64,000 bases of DNA, from contig NZ_FWZT01000018.1 of NCBI RefSeq assembly GCF_900177345.1, positions 62,001-126,000 on the forward strand, read 5' to 3'. The position numbers and the translations under genes are program-made. Below, one piece after another: positions 25,516 to 35,189 of the stretch. The notes beneath the pieces are model-generated. The model was not told the DNA's origin and ran no database searches. It was given only the letters and a program-made list of their open reading frames with translations. Position 1 is the first letter of the stretch. The number at the start of each line of letters is the position of its first letter. The stretch is from Pseudobacteriovorax antillogorgiicola. Lineage in GTDB: Bacteria; Bdellovibrionota_B; Oligoflexia; Oligoflexales; Oligoflexaceae.

Positions 25516-25612
25516 CTTGATAGAAAGAAAAGTAGCGAAAATTTCTATCAAAGTTTTCGCTACTTACTCGCAGAGAAAAAAAATTGGATTATTCCCTCTG
25601 CGAAATTTTCTC
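25516..25612 (-). promoter_or_regulatory. Interlocked inverted repeats upstream of hsp20
   Basis: Arm A TTGATAGAAA (25517-25526) pairs perfectly with A' (25542-25551). Arm B AGTAGCGAAAA (25531-25541) pairs perfectly with B' (25554-25564). The order A-B-A'-B' means the two stems cannot both form as simple hairpins; they form either alternatives or an H-type pseudoknot with almost no spacer. A third stem CGCAGAG/CTCTGCG (25569-25575 with 25596-25602) follows. In minus-strand sense B/B' is followed by a T-rich stretch, so it can also act as a terminator for the gene at 25661. The region is in the leader of hsp20. Confidence 0.65.
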
Positions 25613-25660
25613 TTAGTGTGAAGGCAAATGTTTACCTGCTCCGATTTCAGGCAAGTGATC

Positions 25661-26305
25661 CTAGCGATAGTTATCCTGTAGGGGAAACTCTTGGCAGTTG
25701 TTTTCATCATTGAAGCATAGACTCACCGAGAATATCGATGGTTCGCTTGATTCCACTAAGAAACCTTTTCGGATGGGAAGGTTTCGAGGGACAGCGATGG
25801 AGCTGCCAAGAATTGATTCGCCGAAGGCGTAGACTTGGGCGTCGCCATACTGTCTTTCTTCATAGGAGTCGTTTATATCTGCTGCGGCATCGTAGCTACT
25901 TGCTACGGATACTGTTGCCAAGCCTGCATTCATAACATTGGCGTCCCCTGTAAGCACTGCTACAAACCCGAGGCCTACCGCTGCTAATACTCCCATCTTA
26001 CGGTTATGGGTGTCTTGCTTCTTTGCTTCAGCCCAGGCGTTCATCAGGTCTTGAGACTCAGAGTTTTTTACCAGTTTGGTGCTTGGATCATCAAAGCGGA
26101 TTCCTGCAAGTTTGAAACGAATGGTTTCAGTTCCGTGGTTTTCGAAGGTGCAGACGATGCCGCGAAAGCCATCGATCTCAAGTGATTCGTTAACTGCACA
26201 GCTTGCTCCTAGAGTGGGGATAGGAGTGCTCTGCTCCGGGGTGATATGGGTGGTTGTGCACGAAACAGCTAAGGCGATTAGAGTGATGATAGAAATGGGT
26301 TTCAT
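25661..26305 (-). CDS. Lipoprotein of unknown function with a Gly/Ala membrane-like segment
   Basis: 214 residues. Lipobox ALAVSC; AGGAG lies before the ATG. The N-terminal domain (about 30-95) is beta-rich with two cysteines (ASCAVNE ... IVCTFENHGTETIRFKL). A short hydrophobic Gly/Ala stretch follows (MGVLAAVGLGFVAVLTG, about 113-130), and another beta region with two cysteines closes the protein. The fold suggests an envelope-associated lipoprotein; no family recognised. It precedes hsp20 on the same strand by 250 bases, with possible terminator stems between, so co-regulation is uncertain. Confidence 0.75.
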   Translation of the reverse strand: MKPISIITLIALAVSCTTTHITPEQSTPIPTLGASCAVNESLEIDGFRGIVCTFENHGTETIRFKLAGIRFDDPSTKLVKNSESQDLMNAWAEAKKQDTHNRKMGVLAAVGLGFVAVLTGDANVMNAGLATVSVASSYDAAADINDSYEERQYGDAQVYAFGESILGSSIAVPRNLPIRKGFLVESSEPSIFSVSLCFNDENNCQEFPLQDNYR

Positions 26306-26785
26306 CGGTATCTCCTGAAAATATTGTTTGCCATCACATGGGCAAATCCTAAAAGCAGAAAGTGTTCCAAGCCTATACCAATGATAAGACGGGTCTTTTT
26401 AAATTATTGGTCCTTGGACCCTTTGTTCTAAAGCCCTACCTTGTGCTCTCGTGAACACAGCTGTTGCTGGTTCGCTAGCTTAAAAGCCTCCTGCAATGGA
26501 AAAAAATCTACCAGATCCCAACTGTTAGCAAGCGAGTGTCAGTATTGAGCCTTAGAAACATCATGAGAAAAGCGTTGAACTTATGAAAGAATGAGTCATT
26601 CTTATCAGCTACCTTATTTGGGTTCGTTCCTGCCAACTCCGGTGAGAGCGCTCAGTGAACAATTTACCCACCCTCTTCGTGCCGAATATTTTCATTAAAA
26701 ACAGTAGGATATCGTGCACACGCAGTTCGGTATGTGTCTTGCTTTAGTTGGTTTATACAAAAACTAAGGGAACAGGAGAACGACC
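26306..26785. other. Divergent intergenic region, nothing recognised
   Basis: 480 bases between two divergent lipoprotein genes, which should hold both promoters. It contains a 12-base palindrome GGTCCTTGGACC-type sequence near 26410-26421 and the Shine-Dalgarno AGGAG of the cytochrome gene. No credible gene, repeat or named operator was found. Confidence 0.45.
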
Positions 26786-27733
26786 ATGAAAAAAGTAGGG
26801 ATTGTTTACGGCTGCGCACTGCTATTAAGTTCAATAACCGTATCATCATGTCAAAAAGATTCGAGTCAGAGTGGGGATGTTGAGGTCCAAGGGCCAAGCG
26901 AGCCAGCCCAAGGAGGTGATAGTGTTGCCGGAGGTCAAAGTCCTTCGTCAGATGGTCCAGCCTTTAGCGAATTCAAGGATCAGGTGCTAAAAGAGTGTCA
27001 AGATAGCCTTGGCTTGTTCGCAAGCGAGATTGTTTACACTGGATTTGATGGCACCAATGAATTCCAATCACCTTTGTGGACAAGCTCCTCATGTAAGATC
27101 GAAGCTGACATAGAAGCGGCTGAAGGTCGCTACACCTCAGCCCAGATGCGAGAGTTGTTTGAAGGTATCGTTGAGATTAGAGATCTTGAAACTCTTGCCG
27201 AAGGTAAAACCTTTCAAGTCAGTTTTGGAACGGCTGGGATTTTTAGCTGGGACGAGGCGGCGAGTGCCTTAGAATTTGGTGAATATGGCGCCATCCTTGA
27301 GGCCACGGCCGCTGGTGAAAGCGATGTTACAATAACTCTTGGCGAATTGAGCACAACGGTAAAAGTCATTGCTAAAGAATATCAGGCAGCTGATACCAAT
27401 GCCGGTGAGCAAATCTATGATGGAACGACAGCTGTCGATGGAGTCACTGCCTGTGCTAGTTGTCATCAATCTGCCAACGGGGTTGACCACTCGCCAAACT
27501 GGGTTTCTGTTTGTTCTGATGCCGAACTTGCTAGTGCAATCACAACTGGGGAGTATGGCAACAACGATCAGGATGAAGAAGGAATGTGCACAGGCTATAA
27601 GCTGTCCGTCGCGCATAGCTGGTCTTTGAATGCAGATCAAGCGAACCAGGTTATCGCTTACCTGAGAACGTTACCACTCCAGCCGGAAGCTGCGAACGAG
27701 GAAGAAGAAGCTGACGCTGACGCTGAGGAATAA
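26786..27733 (+). CDS. Lipoprotein with an Ig-like segment and a mono-haem cytochrome c domain
   Basis: 315 residues; lipobox VSSC, AGGAG before the ATG. After a flexible Ser/Gly/Gln linker comes an N-terminal domain. Then a Big_2-like beta unit follows (about 135-200; KTFQVSFGTAGIFSWDEAASALEFGEYGAI). The C-terminal domain carries the haem c site CASCH (Cys223, Cys226, His227). It is followed by candidate axial Met in EEGMCTGYKL and a closing helix QANQVIAYLRTLP. It would carry single electrons on the outer face of a membrane. The protein ends in an acidic tail. It is a single gene, followed by a strong hairpin; no oxidase or reductase adjoins. Confidence 0.85.
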   Translation: MKKVGIVYGCALLLSSITVSSCQKDSSQSGDVEVQGPSEPAQGGDSVAGGQSPSSDGPAFSEFKDQVLKECQDSLGLFASEIVYTGFDGTNEFQSPLWTSSSCKIEADIEAAEGRYTSAQMRELFEGIVEIRDLETLAEGKTFQVSFGTAGIFSWDEAASALEFGEYGAILEATAAGESDVTITLGELSTTVKVIAKEYQAADTNAGEQIYDGTTAVDGVTACASCHQSANGVDHSPNWVSVCSDAELASAITTGEYGNNDQDEEGMCTGYKLSVAHSWSLNADQANQVIAYLRTLPLQPEAANEEEEADADAEE

Positions 27734-27740
27734 TGAAAAT

Positions 27741-27766
27741 AGAGAGCCAGAAGACCCTGGCTCTCT
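27741..27766 (+). terminator. Terminator-like hairpin
   Basis: Perfect ten-base arms AGAGAGCCAG/CTGGCTCTCT with a six-base loop, starting eight bases after the stop codon. The T tract after it is poor, so strength is uncertain. Confidence 0.65.
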
Positions 27767-27895
27767 CATATAGTTAACTTTTCCCTAACTGTCTCAAGGC
27801 TGCATTTGTAGCTCAATCCTGGTATCCTCCGGAGTCGTTGCAAGTATTGGTCAATTCAATTTTTTAGAAATGCATTAAACGCCCTTTGGACAACC

Positions 27896-29899
27896 ATGAG
27901 ATATCTTAAATTACTGCTTATCACCCTTTCCATTTTCAGTAGCCTTGCTGTGTCACAAAGTCGCTCTAGTAAAGACCTCGTTAGTATAGATTTTCCAGAA
28001 CCGACTGATATTAAGGATGTCATTCGAACGGTAGCTCTATGGACAAACAAGAATGTCATCATGGGCCGGGGTGTCAGAGGAAAAATTCAAATGATCTCTC
28101 CCCGGAGGGTGACAAAGGTCGAGGCATATCAAGCATTTTTATCGGCACTTGAAGTTCTCAATTTGACTACGGTTGAAACGGGTAAGGTGATCAAGATTAT
28201 TCCCAGCCGCAAGGCCTACAAAGAGAATCTACAGATTTACCAAGGCACGAGCTGGGCTCCTCGAACGGATAACATGATCACTCAGATTGTCCCTTTGAAG
28301 TATATCAGCGCTCGGCAGATAAGACGTTCGTTGTCCCGGATTATTTCGTCTCGGTCGGTGGTTGCACATGAAGCCACAAACACTCTTATTATAAGCGATA
28401 CGGGGCACAAGGTACGAAAGATCTTACAGATCATTGAACTTATTGATGTGTCAAGAAAGCAGCCGACAGTAGCGCTTGTCGCGATTCGACATGCGGATGC
28501 GAAAACAGTCGCCAAGCAAGTGAACGACATTTTACAAGCTCGATCCAGCGGTAAGCGACGGCGATCCCGCTCCAGACCAAGTCACAAAGTAATGGCAGAT
28601 GAACGGACTAATTCTGTGATTGTATTTGGACCTACCCAGACTCTAAACGATATCAAAGCTTTGATTCGTAAGTTCGATATTCGCCTGGACTCTCCTGATG
28701 GTGGAGCCCAAATTCACGTTCGTTATTTAGATTATGTGGATGCCAAGAAGCTGGCAACCACACTCAGCTCGCTAGTCCAGGGCAACGATAGGAGTCGTTT
28801 GAGTCGTCTTCGAAGGAGGAGGATCAGAAGCAGAGACAAAAAAGCTAAAACTGAAAATGAAAGCTCGGTGGCAACCCTTTCATCAGACGTTAAAATTACT
28901 GCCGACGAAAGTGCAAACGCCCTAGTGATTAAGGGGACCCGTTTAGAATATCGATTGCTCAATCGTTTGATCCGACAGATTGATCAGAAACGTGCGCAAG
29001 TCTATTTGGAAATGGATATTCTCGATATAAAGGTTGGCAATAACTTGCAGTTCGGCACTTCGATTATCACTGGTGAAGGGGAAGACAATCTAGTTTCCTA
29101 CGGCTGGCAAGGGGGAAAGATCGCTCCTATTGTAGCAGCAGGCCAGGGTGAGAATACCAGTCTAGATACCAGTGCTAAACAATCGATCGCGCAGGCTTTG
29201 GGTAAAGACTTTACCCTTGGCATCCTGTCTTCAAGCGAGATAGATATCCCTGGAATCGGTAGCGTAACGCCTGGGGCCTTGATCTCCATGCTCAAGGCAG
29301 ATGGCACCACTAGGATTCTTTCGTCACCCCATATTCTCACCGTAGAGAATGAAGAGGCCAAGATTGTGGTCGGCAATAAGTTGTTCTTTAAGTCAGCACA
29401 AGATTCTGGGGTTCCTGGGGGCGGAGCTGTGGAGAAAGTTGAAGAAGAAGATGCTGATCTCAGCTTAGAAGTGACTCCAAATGTGAGTCATGATGGAAGG
29501 TACGTCACTATGAAAATTGATATCGAAGCCAATGAAGGAGCTATCGACCCCTCGACATCCTTGCCCAATATTATCAAACGGCAGACTTCGGTTGGGGTGA
29601 CGGTGAAGAATGGCCAAACAGCCGTCATCAGCGGCTTAAGGAAGCAGCGAGAGGAACAGAGTTACCAAAAGATTCCGCTCCTGGGTGACATTCCTGTGCT
29701 CGGTTGGTTATTCCGTAATACCAATGTCAGTAAGGATGAAACAAGCTTGATGATCACACTCAAACCCCATGTCATCTTTGGAGCTAATGACTTGCAGGCT
29801 GTTTATGATAAAAAGCTTGAGGAACGTGCTGATCTACTGAAGGGACTATTTGGTGATGATCCGTGGCTTGACCACCACGCTGCCCGAGAGACTCACTAG
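27896..29899 (+). CDS. gspD: Type II secretion secretin GspD
   Basis: 667 residues. Signal peptide (MRYLKLLLITLSIFSSLAVS). N-terminal periplasmic N0-N3 domains occupy about residues 25-345, with repeats TNTLIISDTG, RTNSVIVFGPTQ and SANALVIKGTRLEYRLL. The N3 units contain Lys/Arg/Ser-rich insertions (GKRRRSRSRPS, LRRRRIRSRD). The secretin core follows about 365-630, with VTPNVSHDGRYVTMKIDIE and QTAVISGLRKQREEQSYQKIPLLGDIPVLGWLFRN, both diagnostic. It forms the outer-membrane channel for folded exoproteins. It is on its own here; no other gsp genes lie in the window. A short C-terminal tail may bind a pilotin. Confidence 0.93.
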   Translation: MRYLKLLLITLSIFSSLAVSQSRSSKDLVSIDFPEPTDIKDVIRTVALWTNKNVIMGRGVRGKIQMISPRRVTKVEAYQAFLSALEVLNLTTVETGKVIKIIPSRKAYKENLQIYQGTSWAPRTDNMITQIVPLKYISARQIRRSLSRIISSRSVVAHEATNTLIISDTGHKVRKILQIIELIDVSRKQPTVALVAIRHADAKTVAKQVNDILQARSSGKRRRSRSRPSHKVMADERTNSVIVFGPTQTLNDIKALIRKFDIRLDSPDGGAQIHVRYLDYVDAKKLATTLSSLVQGNDRSRLSRLRRRRIRSRDKKAKTENESSVATLSSDVKITADESANALVIKGTRLEYRLLNRLIRQIDQKRAQVYLEMDILDIKVGNNLQFGTSIITGEGEDNLVSYGWQGGKIAPIVAAGQGENTSLDTSAKQSIAQALGKDFTLGILSSSEIDIPGIGSVTPGALISMLKADGTTRILSSPHILTVENEEAKIVVGNKLFFKSAQDSGVPGGGAVEKVEEEDADLSLEVTPNVSHDGRYVTMKIDIEANEGAIDPSTSLPNIIKRQTSVGVTVKNGQTAVISGLRKQREEQSYQKIPLLGDIPVLGWLFRNTNVSKDETSLMITLKPHVIFGANDLQAVYDKKLEERADLLKGLFGDDPWLDHHAARETH

Positions 29900-29998
29900 C
29901 CGTGCAAGGTGCAGGTTCCCCAAAATTCTCGCTTAATCATTGATTGAACCGCCCTCAATAGTCTAGATTTTCCCTAGTCTATATGGGAGGAGATAGTC

Positions 29999-32900
29999 AT
30001 GGATGTTAGGGAAGCGGGGCCAAAGGGCTGGCGAGTTTTTGCAGACCGCGGTGGCACGTTCACCGATCTAGTGGCAATCGATCCCGATGGTCACATTCAA
30101 GTGCAAAAGTTGCTTTCTCAGTCTGACCACTACGAAGACCCGATCCTAGAGGGAATCTCGCGGTTGACCAGTAGTTTTGAAAGCCGTGCTCAACTGATCG
30201 AGTTGGCTGTAGGGACTACGGTGGCCACCAATGCTTTTCTCGAAAGAAAGGGCAAGTCATGCGCTCTTGTGACAACTCTTGGCTTCCGCGATATCCTTGA
30301 AATTCGCGGCCAGAATCGGGCTGACTTGTTTGCTCTCCAGATCGATAAGCCCCAGGCTCTATGTGATACTGTTACCGAAGTTCCCGAGCGGATTTTGTCA
30401 GATGGAAGTGTCGAGCAAGCTTTAAACATGAACCTGGCTCGTTTCGAACTGAGTCGCTTGCGAGACATGGGTTACGAGAGTCTTGCTATTTCACTCATGA
30501 ACGCTTCGCAGAATCCTGCCCACGAACTGGCTCTAGGTGAGTTAGCCCGAGATATGGGATTTAAGCATGTGGCTCTAGGACACCAGCTTGCGAAACTGGA
30601 TAAGTATGTTCTACGCACGGAAACAGCCGTGTTTGATGCATATCTAACACCCGTAGTACGTAAATATACAGCCAAACTTTGCGAACAGACCGAAAGCCAA
30701 AAAGTCTTTTTCATGCAGTCCCACGGGGGATTGTGTCAGTCCTCACAGCTTACAGGCCCACATGCTCTTTTATCAGGCCCGGCAGGAGGACTCATTGCTT
30801 CCATCAAGAGTTGCCAAGCTCACGGGTATGAAAAGGTTATCACCTTCGATATGGGAGGTACTTCAACAGATGTTGCTATTTATTCGGGCAACTACACCTA
30901 CGATCACGAACCGAAGTTTCACGGTTATCAAATCCAAGTGCCCATGCTCGACATCCATACCGTGGCGGCTGGCGGTGGATCGATTCTAAAATTTGATGGC
31001 GAGCGATTTCAAGTCGGTCCCGAATCAGCGGGAGCCGATCCTGGCCCTGCCTGTTACCGCAAGGGAGGGCCACTTACTGTTACGGATGCGAACTTGTTTT
31101 TGAAGCGCATTCGAGCTGAACACTTTCCGAAAATTTTCGGCCCTTCCCAAGACCAAAGCCTCGACGAGCAGATCGTTGCTCAAAAGTTTTCTCAGTTGAG
31201 TCAGGAATTGAATCTTCCTGCCGAGGATATTGCTAAGGGCTTTTTAGATGTTGCAGTGGAAACGATGGTACGGGCCATAAAAAGTATTTCCATCCGTAAG
31301 GGGCATGATCCTCAAGACTTTGTACTTTGTTGTTTTGGGGGAGCTGGGGCGCAGCTAGCCTGCCCTGTAGCGGAGCGGCTTGGCATTAAAAAAGTTTTTA
31401 TCCATCCCCTATCTAGTGTTCTATCAGCGTTTGGTATGAGTCTTGCGGATGAGAAATCGCAGCTTCGAGATCTTGTTGATCAGCCTCTCCATTCTCTTTC
31501 TGATGAAGACTTTCATCAATTGACAAGAAAGCTTTCTAAGCACGTCAGCAACGGGATGATAAGCCAGAATTTAAAGCCATCATTTATTTTCCACTTGAAG
31601 CTTCAAGGGAGTGAAACGATATTTGATGTTGCAGCAAACGACCCTAAAGAAGCCAGTCAATTTTTTAGTCAGAATTATACCAGGATCTTTGGTCTTGAGG
31701 CTGATGCGGAAAAAATCATCTTGGAAAGCCTCAGTGTAGAAATGTCGTCACAATCGAGGGCTTATTGGTTTAAGCAGGACTTCCCAGCGTCGCCACTAGC
31801 TTACGGGCCTTGCAATATTACCTTGCCCAACTCTAGCTTATTTTTAGATGAGGGTTGGACTGGTAAGCAAGAACGAAGCGGAGAATGGCTGCTACAGCAG
31901 GCCCAAAACCGTCATGTCATCGAACGGCCCGAGGCGGTGGAATTAGAAATTTTTTATCAGAAGTTCCAGTCCCTCGCAGAGGAGATGGGAAGTGTCTTAA
32001 GGCTCACTGGTTTCTCTGTCAATATTCGCGAAAGACTGGATTTTTCCTGTGCGGTCTTTACCGCCTCAGGGGAACTCATTGCCAATGCTCCCCATATTCC
32101 GGTCCATTTGGGCTCTATGGGAGAATGTCTTAAGGTAGTGGTTCAGAAATTTGCTCATAATGCTAAACCAGGGGATAGCTTTATTAGCAACTCACCACTC
32201 TTTGGAGGAACTCACCTGCCAGACATTACTGTGATGACGCCGGTGTTTTGGCAAGGTAAGATTGTCAACTGGCTGGCCTCAAGAGGTCACCATGCGGATG
32301 TTGGTGGTAGTTCACCGGGCTCTATGCCTGCTCTATCGAAGAGTCTTTCTGAAGAAGGAGTCGTGATTGAACCACAATATCTGGTTAGAGAAGGAAAATT
32401 TCTCGGATCAAAAATCCTAGAGCTACTGACTATGGGCTCTATGCCTGCCCGCAAACCTGAGCAGAATATACTGGACTTGAAGGCTCAATTAGCAGCAAAT
32501 CGCCGTGGTTTGCAGATCTTTGAAGGCTTGCTTCAGGAGTATGGTCTAGAGCATCTTGAAAAATACAGCGAAAAATTACTGGCATACTCAGCAGATCGGA
32601 TCCTAGATGTTACACAAAAATTCGATGGTAGAACAGCACAGATAGACTTAGACGAGGGTCGTTCCCTTAAAGTTGCTCTAAAGGTAAGGCCTCAAGAAGG
32701 GTTGGACATCGATCTATCCAGTTGCTCGGATCGTGGACTTCACAACTTCAACACGCCCCAGGCAGTTGTTCGTGCGGCAGTGTTATTTTCACTCCGTTGC
32801 GTTCTAAAGGAGGATATTCCTCTCAACGACGGTATTATGCGAGTCCTCAACATCAGGATTTCAGAGGGATCGATTCTGGACCCATCTCCTACAAGTGCCA

Positions 32901-33895
32901 TCGTCGCTGGCAATGTCGAGACGAGTCAAGCTCTTTGTGACTTGCTGCTGGATGGATTCGTCGGCTTAGCTCACTGCCAAGGTACGATGAATAACGTCAG
33001 CTTTGGCAACGAACACTTCCAATATTACGAGACTCTGGGAGGGGGAAGTGGAGCTGGAGCCGGCTTCCATGGAGCATCATGCACCCAGGTGCACATGACC
33101 AATTCTGTGCTGACTGACCCCGAAGTTTTGGAGCGACGATTTCCCGTAGTGCTTCGCAACTTCGCTCGTCGGTGGGGAAGTGGCGGTCTTGGGAAGTTTT
33201 CAGGTGGGGATGGCATGTATCGACAGTTTGAATTAGCGCAAACCCTGGAATTCAACGTGTTATCCCAAAGGCGAAGCACTTGCCCTAAAGGAAGGCAAGG
33301 AGGTGACGATGGACTCGCGGGGAGAAACAGCATCGAGGTGGATCTCAAGAGTCAGGCGATGGCAGGGTGTTTTTCTATCACGTTACAAAAAGGCGATCTC
33401 GTCTCTATTGAGACACCGGGAGGAGGGGGGTATGGTAGCCCTGACTTAAACCAGAATAATCTGATTTTTGCCTATGGTTCGAATCTAGATCCTCTACAAA
33501 TTAAGGGTCGCTGCCCCTCTGCAAGAATTGTTTGTCGTGCTGTGCTACCAGAATATAGCATCGGCTTTAGTCGTTTTTCTGAAAAGCGCCAGGGGGGAGT
33601 TGCCGACATCGTTCCAAAGGCTGGAGCAGAAGTATGGGGACTTGTCTATTCCTTGAGTCCTGAAGACCTTGCTGCCCTCGATGAGATCGAGGGTCACCCC
33701 GATCACTATGAGCGGGTAGAGCTGGAAGTCAAACAGGATACACCCGAAGGGCCAAGCTTTAAAGTTTGGGCCTATCAAGTGAAGGACAAGGAGCATCACA
33801 TTCCTCCTACCGAGGAATATCTATGGTTGGTTCACAAGGGGCAGCACATCTTGAATGCCCCTCGCTATATACTTCAATCTACGGTGTGCAGCTAG
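29999..33895 (+). CDS. 5-Oxoprolinase fused to gamma-glutamylcyclotransferase
   Basis: 1298 residues; GGGAGGAG lies eight bases before the ATG. Residues about 10-510 are the HyuA half of ATP-dependent 5-oxoprolinase (ADRGGTFTDLVA; FDMGGTSTDVA; AADPGPACYRKGGPLTVTDANL). About 640-1145 are the HyuB half (GTHLPDITVMTPVF, ETPGGGGYG). Residues 1153-1298 form an added gamma-glutamylcyclotransferase-like domain: FAYGSNLDP at 1157-1165, the typical P-loop, and DEIEGHPDHYERV near 1228, with the acidic catalytic region. Cyclotransferases release 5-oxoproline from gamma-glutamyl compounds and 5-oxoprolinase turns it into glutamate, so the chain holds two successive steps of gamma-glutamyl breakdown. It is convergent with the next gene, overlapping by 17 bases. 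Confidence 0.93.
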   Translation: MDVREAGPKGWRVFADRGGTFTDLVAIDPDGHIQVQKLLSQSDHYEDPILEGISRLTSSFESRAQLIELAVGTTVATNAFLERKGKSCALVTTLGFRDILEIRGQNRADLFALQIDKPQALCDTVTEVPERILSDGSVEQALNMNLARFELSRLRDMGYESLAISLMNASQNPAHELALGELARDMGFKHVALGHQLAKLDKYVLRTETAVFDAYLTPVVRKYTAKLCEQTESQKVFFMQSHGGLCQSSQLTGPHALLSGPAGGLIASIKSCQAHGYEKVITFDMGGTSTDVAIYSGNYTYDHEPKFHGYQIQVPMLDIHTVAAGGGSILKFDGERFQVGPESAGADPGPACYRKGGPLTVTDANLFLKRIRAEHFPKIFGPSQDQSLDEQIVAQKFSQLSQELNLPAEDIAKGFLDVAVETMVRAIKSISIRKGHDPQDFVLCCFGGAGAQLACPVAERLGIKKVFIHPLSSVLSAFGMSLADEKSQLRDLVDQPLHSLSDEDFHQLTRKLSKHVSNGMISQNLKPSFIFHLKLQGSETIFDVAANDPKEASQFFSQNYTRIFGLEADAEKIILESLSVEMSSQSRAYWFKQDFPASPLAYGPCNITLPNSSLFLDEGWTGKQERSGEWLLQQAQNRHVIERPEAVELEIFYQKFQSLAEEMGSVLRLTGFSVNIRERLDFSCAVFTASGELIANAPHIPVHLGSMGECLKVVVQKFAHNAKPGDSFISNSPLFGGTHLPDITVMTPVFWQGKIVNWLASRGHHADVGGSSPGSMPALSKSLSEEGVVIEPQYLVREGKFLGSKILELLTMGSMPARKPEQNILDLKAQLAANRRGLQIFEGLLQEYGLEHLEKYSEKLLAYSADRILDVTQKFDGRTAQIDLDEGRSLKVALKVRPQEGLDIDLSSCSDRGLHNFNTPQAVVRAAVLFSLRCVLKEDIPLNDGIMRVLNIRISEGSILDPSPTSAIVAGNVETSQALCDLLLDGFVGLAHCQGTMNNVSFGNEHFQYYETLGGGSGAGAGFHGASCTQVHMTNSVLTDPEVLERRFPVVLRNFARRWGSGGLGKFSGGDGMYRQFELAQTLEFNVLSQRRSTCPKGRQGGDDGLAGRNSIEVDLKSQAMAGCFSITLQKGDLVSIETPGGGGYGSPDLNQNNLIFAYGSNLDPLQIKGRCPSARIVCRAVLPEYSIGFSRFSEKRQGGVADIVPKAGAEVWGLVYSLSPEDLAALDEIEGHPDHYERVELEVKQDTPEGPSFKVWAYQVKDKEHHIPPTEEYLWLVHKGQHILNAPRYILQSTVCS

Positions 33896-35189
33896 CAATA
33901 TCGTGATTCTTAAGCCATCGCCATGCATCTCCAGCATGGAGCAAGCCACGACCGGTCTGCTCGGGGCCAAGCTGGCCTTCCTGTACCGTGGCCTTAAGAG
34001 CTTGGGCAACTAAGTTTGGCTTTAATTTTCCATGAGCCCTTAGTTGGTGATCCAGCAACAAAGCCACGACTCCCGTTAATTGAGGAGCCGCGAACGAGCT
34101 GCCAGCTTCAAAGTTATTGGTGGACCAAGTGTAGATGCCATCAGCTGCAATACCAAACGATTGATCTTGAACCCCCGTGTGGTCGCCCGGTACTGTCGCA
34201 GTCCTTGCTGTCTGCTCTTTCGAAAGAGCAAGGTTGATTGAAAATAGCAAGTTGCTAGAAGTTTTTTGATGGGATGAAACAAACTCATCGATTAATTTAA
34301 GATCGTAGCTAAACAGACTTCCCAGTGGGGGCAGATTTAGTTCTTCCCTGATAGGGCTCAAGTTTCCCAAAAGATCAGTACCTGTATTGCCGAGAGATTT
34401 GCTAACGATCTTACTGTCGAGTACTTTCTGTAGAGCTAAGCTAAATTGTGGATCGAGTTTGCCATTTTGTTCCGCAAAGGCGCGACTCATATTGACGATG
34501 GTAATATCATCTCGAGTGCTAATCCATTGAATGGCTTGCCCGTAGTTCGATGAATCAGAGGCTATGGGTACAATGCGCGCCTTGGGAGCGATCGAAAGGA
34601 TGATGTCAATGACCGAGTTACCGTGATTGAGAGCCACTGGGTCCCCAAAGCTGACCAAGTCTTCAATGGTCCCTTGGCTATAATATCCTCTCTGCTTTGC
34701 CAAAAGATCTGGTTCGAAGACGTCAAATACGGCAATGGTGATTCCACGACCATTCAGATGGCTTGGCAGTTCGTCGATTCCCACACTTAGACCGGGGTGA
34801 TAGGTCCGTATGAACTCGTTCACAGTCCTTCGAAAACGGGCGACTGATTGGCTTGCTTGATCGAACTTGCTAGCATTCATCTCTTGAAAGTCAGGGTTTT
34901 GAAAACTGAAAAGCAGGGTTGCAAGGGAGACGAACTCCGTGATTCGATTGCCCCATTCCTGCATGCGCCATTCCTCAAAAACAGCTTTTTGGGGATCTTT
35001 TAGATTTTGGATGGCTTTCTGGTAGGTTTCGAAGGAGTCGATCAATGGTGTGACCGGATCCTCACCCGGTAGTTGAGCCAATGTTTTCAGCTCCTTGATC
35101 GCAGAGCGATACGAAGAAAGACTTTCTCCGAAGCTTGTTCCAGCACAAAACATCAAACAAATCAGAAACTTTAAGTGGATATTAAACAT
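33879..35189 (-). CDS. Secreted subtilisin-like (S8) serine protease
   Basis: About 436 residues with a signal peptide (FLICLMFCAGTSFG). The S8 catalytic residues are visible: Asp about 156 (ITIAVFDVFEPD), His about 189 (ALNHGNSVIDI) and Ser about 365 (NNFEAGSSFAAPQLTG), plus the oxyanion Asn in SLGNTG. The N-terminal 110 residues look helical and are unlike a standard I9 propeptide. The S8 core is short and the region between Asn and Ser contains an insertion. The ATG at 35189 is preceded by GAAGGG; a TTG one codon upstream is also possible. It may be for nutrient degradation in a predatory or saprophytic lifestyle. Confidence 0.85.
   Translation of the reverse strand: MFNIHLKFLICLMFCAGTSFGESLSSYRSAIKELKTLAQLPGEDPVTPLIDSFETYQKAIQNLKDPQKAVFEEWRMQEWGNRITEFVSLATLLFSFQNPDFQEMNASKFDQASQSVARFRRTVNEFIRTYHPGLSVGIDELPSHLNGRGITIAVFDVFEPDLLAKQRGYYSQGTIEDLVSFGDPVALNHGNSVIDIILSIAPKARIVPIASDSSNYGQAIQWISTRDDITIVNMSRAFAEQNGKLDPQFSLALQKVLDSKIVSKSLGNTGTDLLGNLSPIREELNLPPLGSLFSYDLKLIDEFVSSHQKTSSNLLFSINLALSKEQTARTATVPGDHTGVQDQSFGIAADGIYTWSTNNFEAGSSFAAPQLTGVVALLLDHQLRAHGKLKPNLVAQALKATVQEGQLGPEQTGRGLLHAGDAWRWLKNHDIASCTP

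Noticed and set aside
26410-26421. GGTCC-type palindrome in a divergent intergenic region
   Set aside because: A single short palindrome with no second copy and no known operator.
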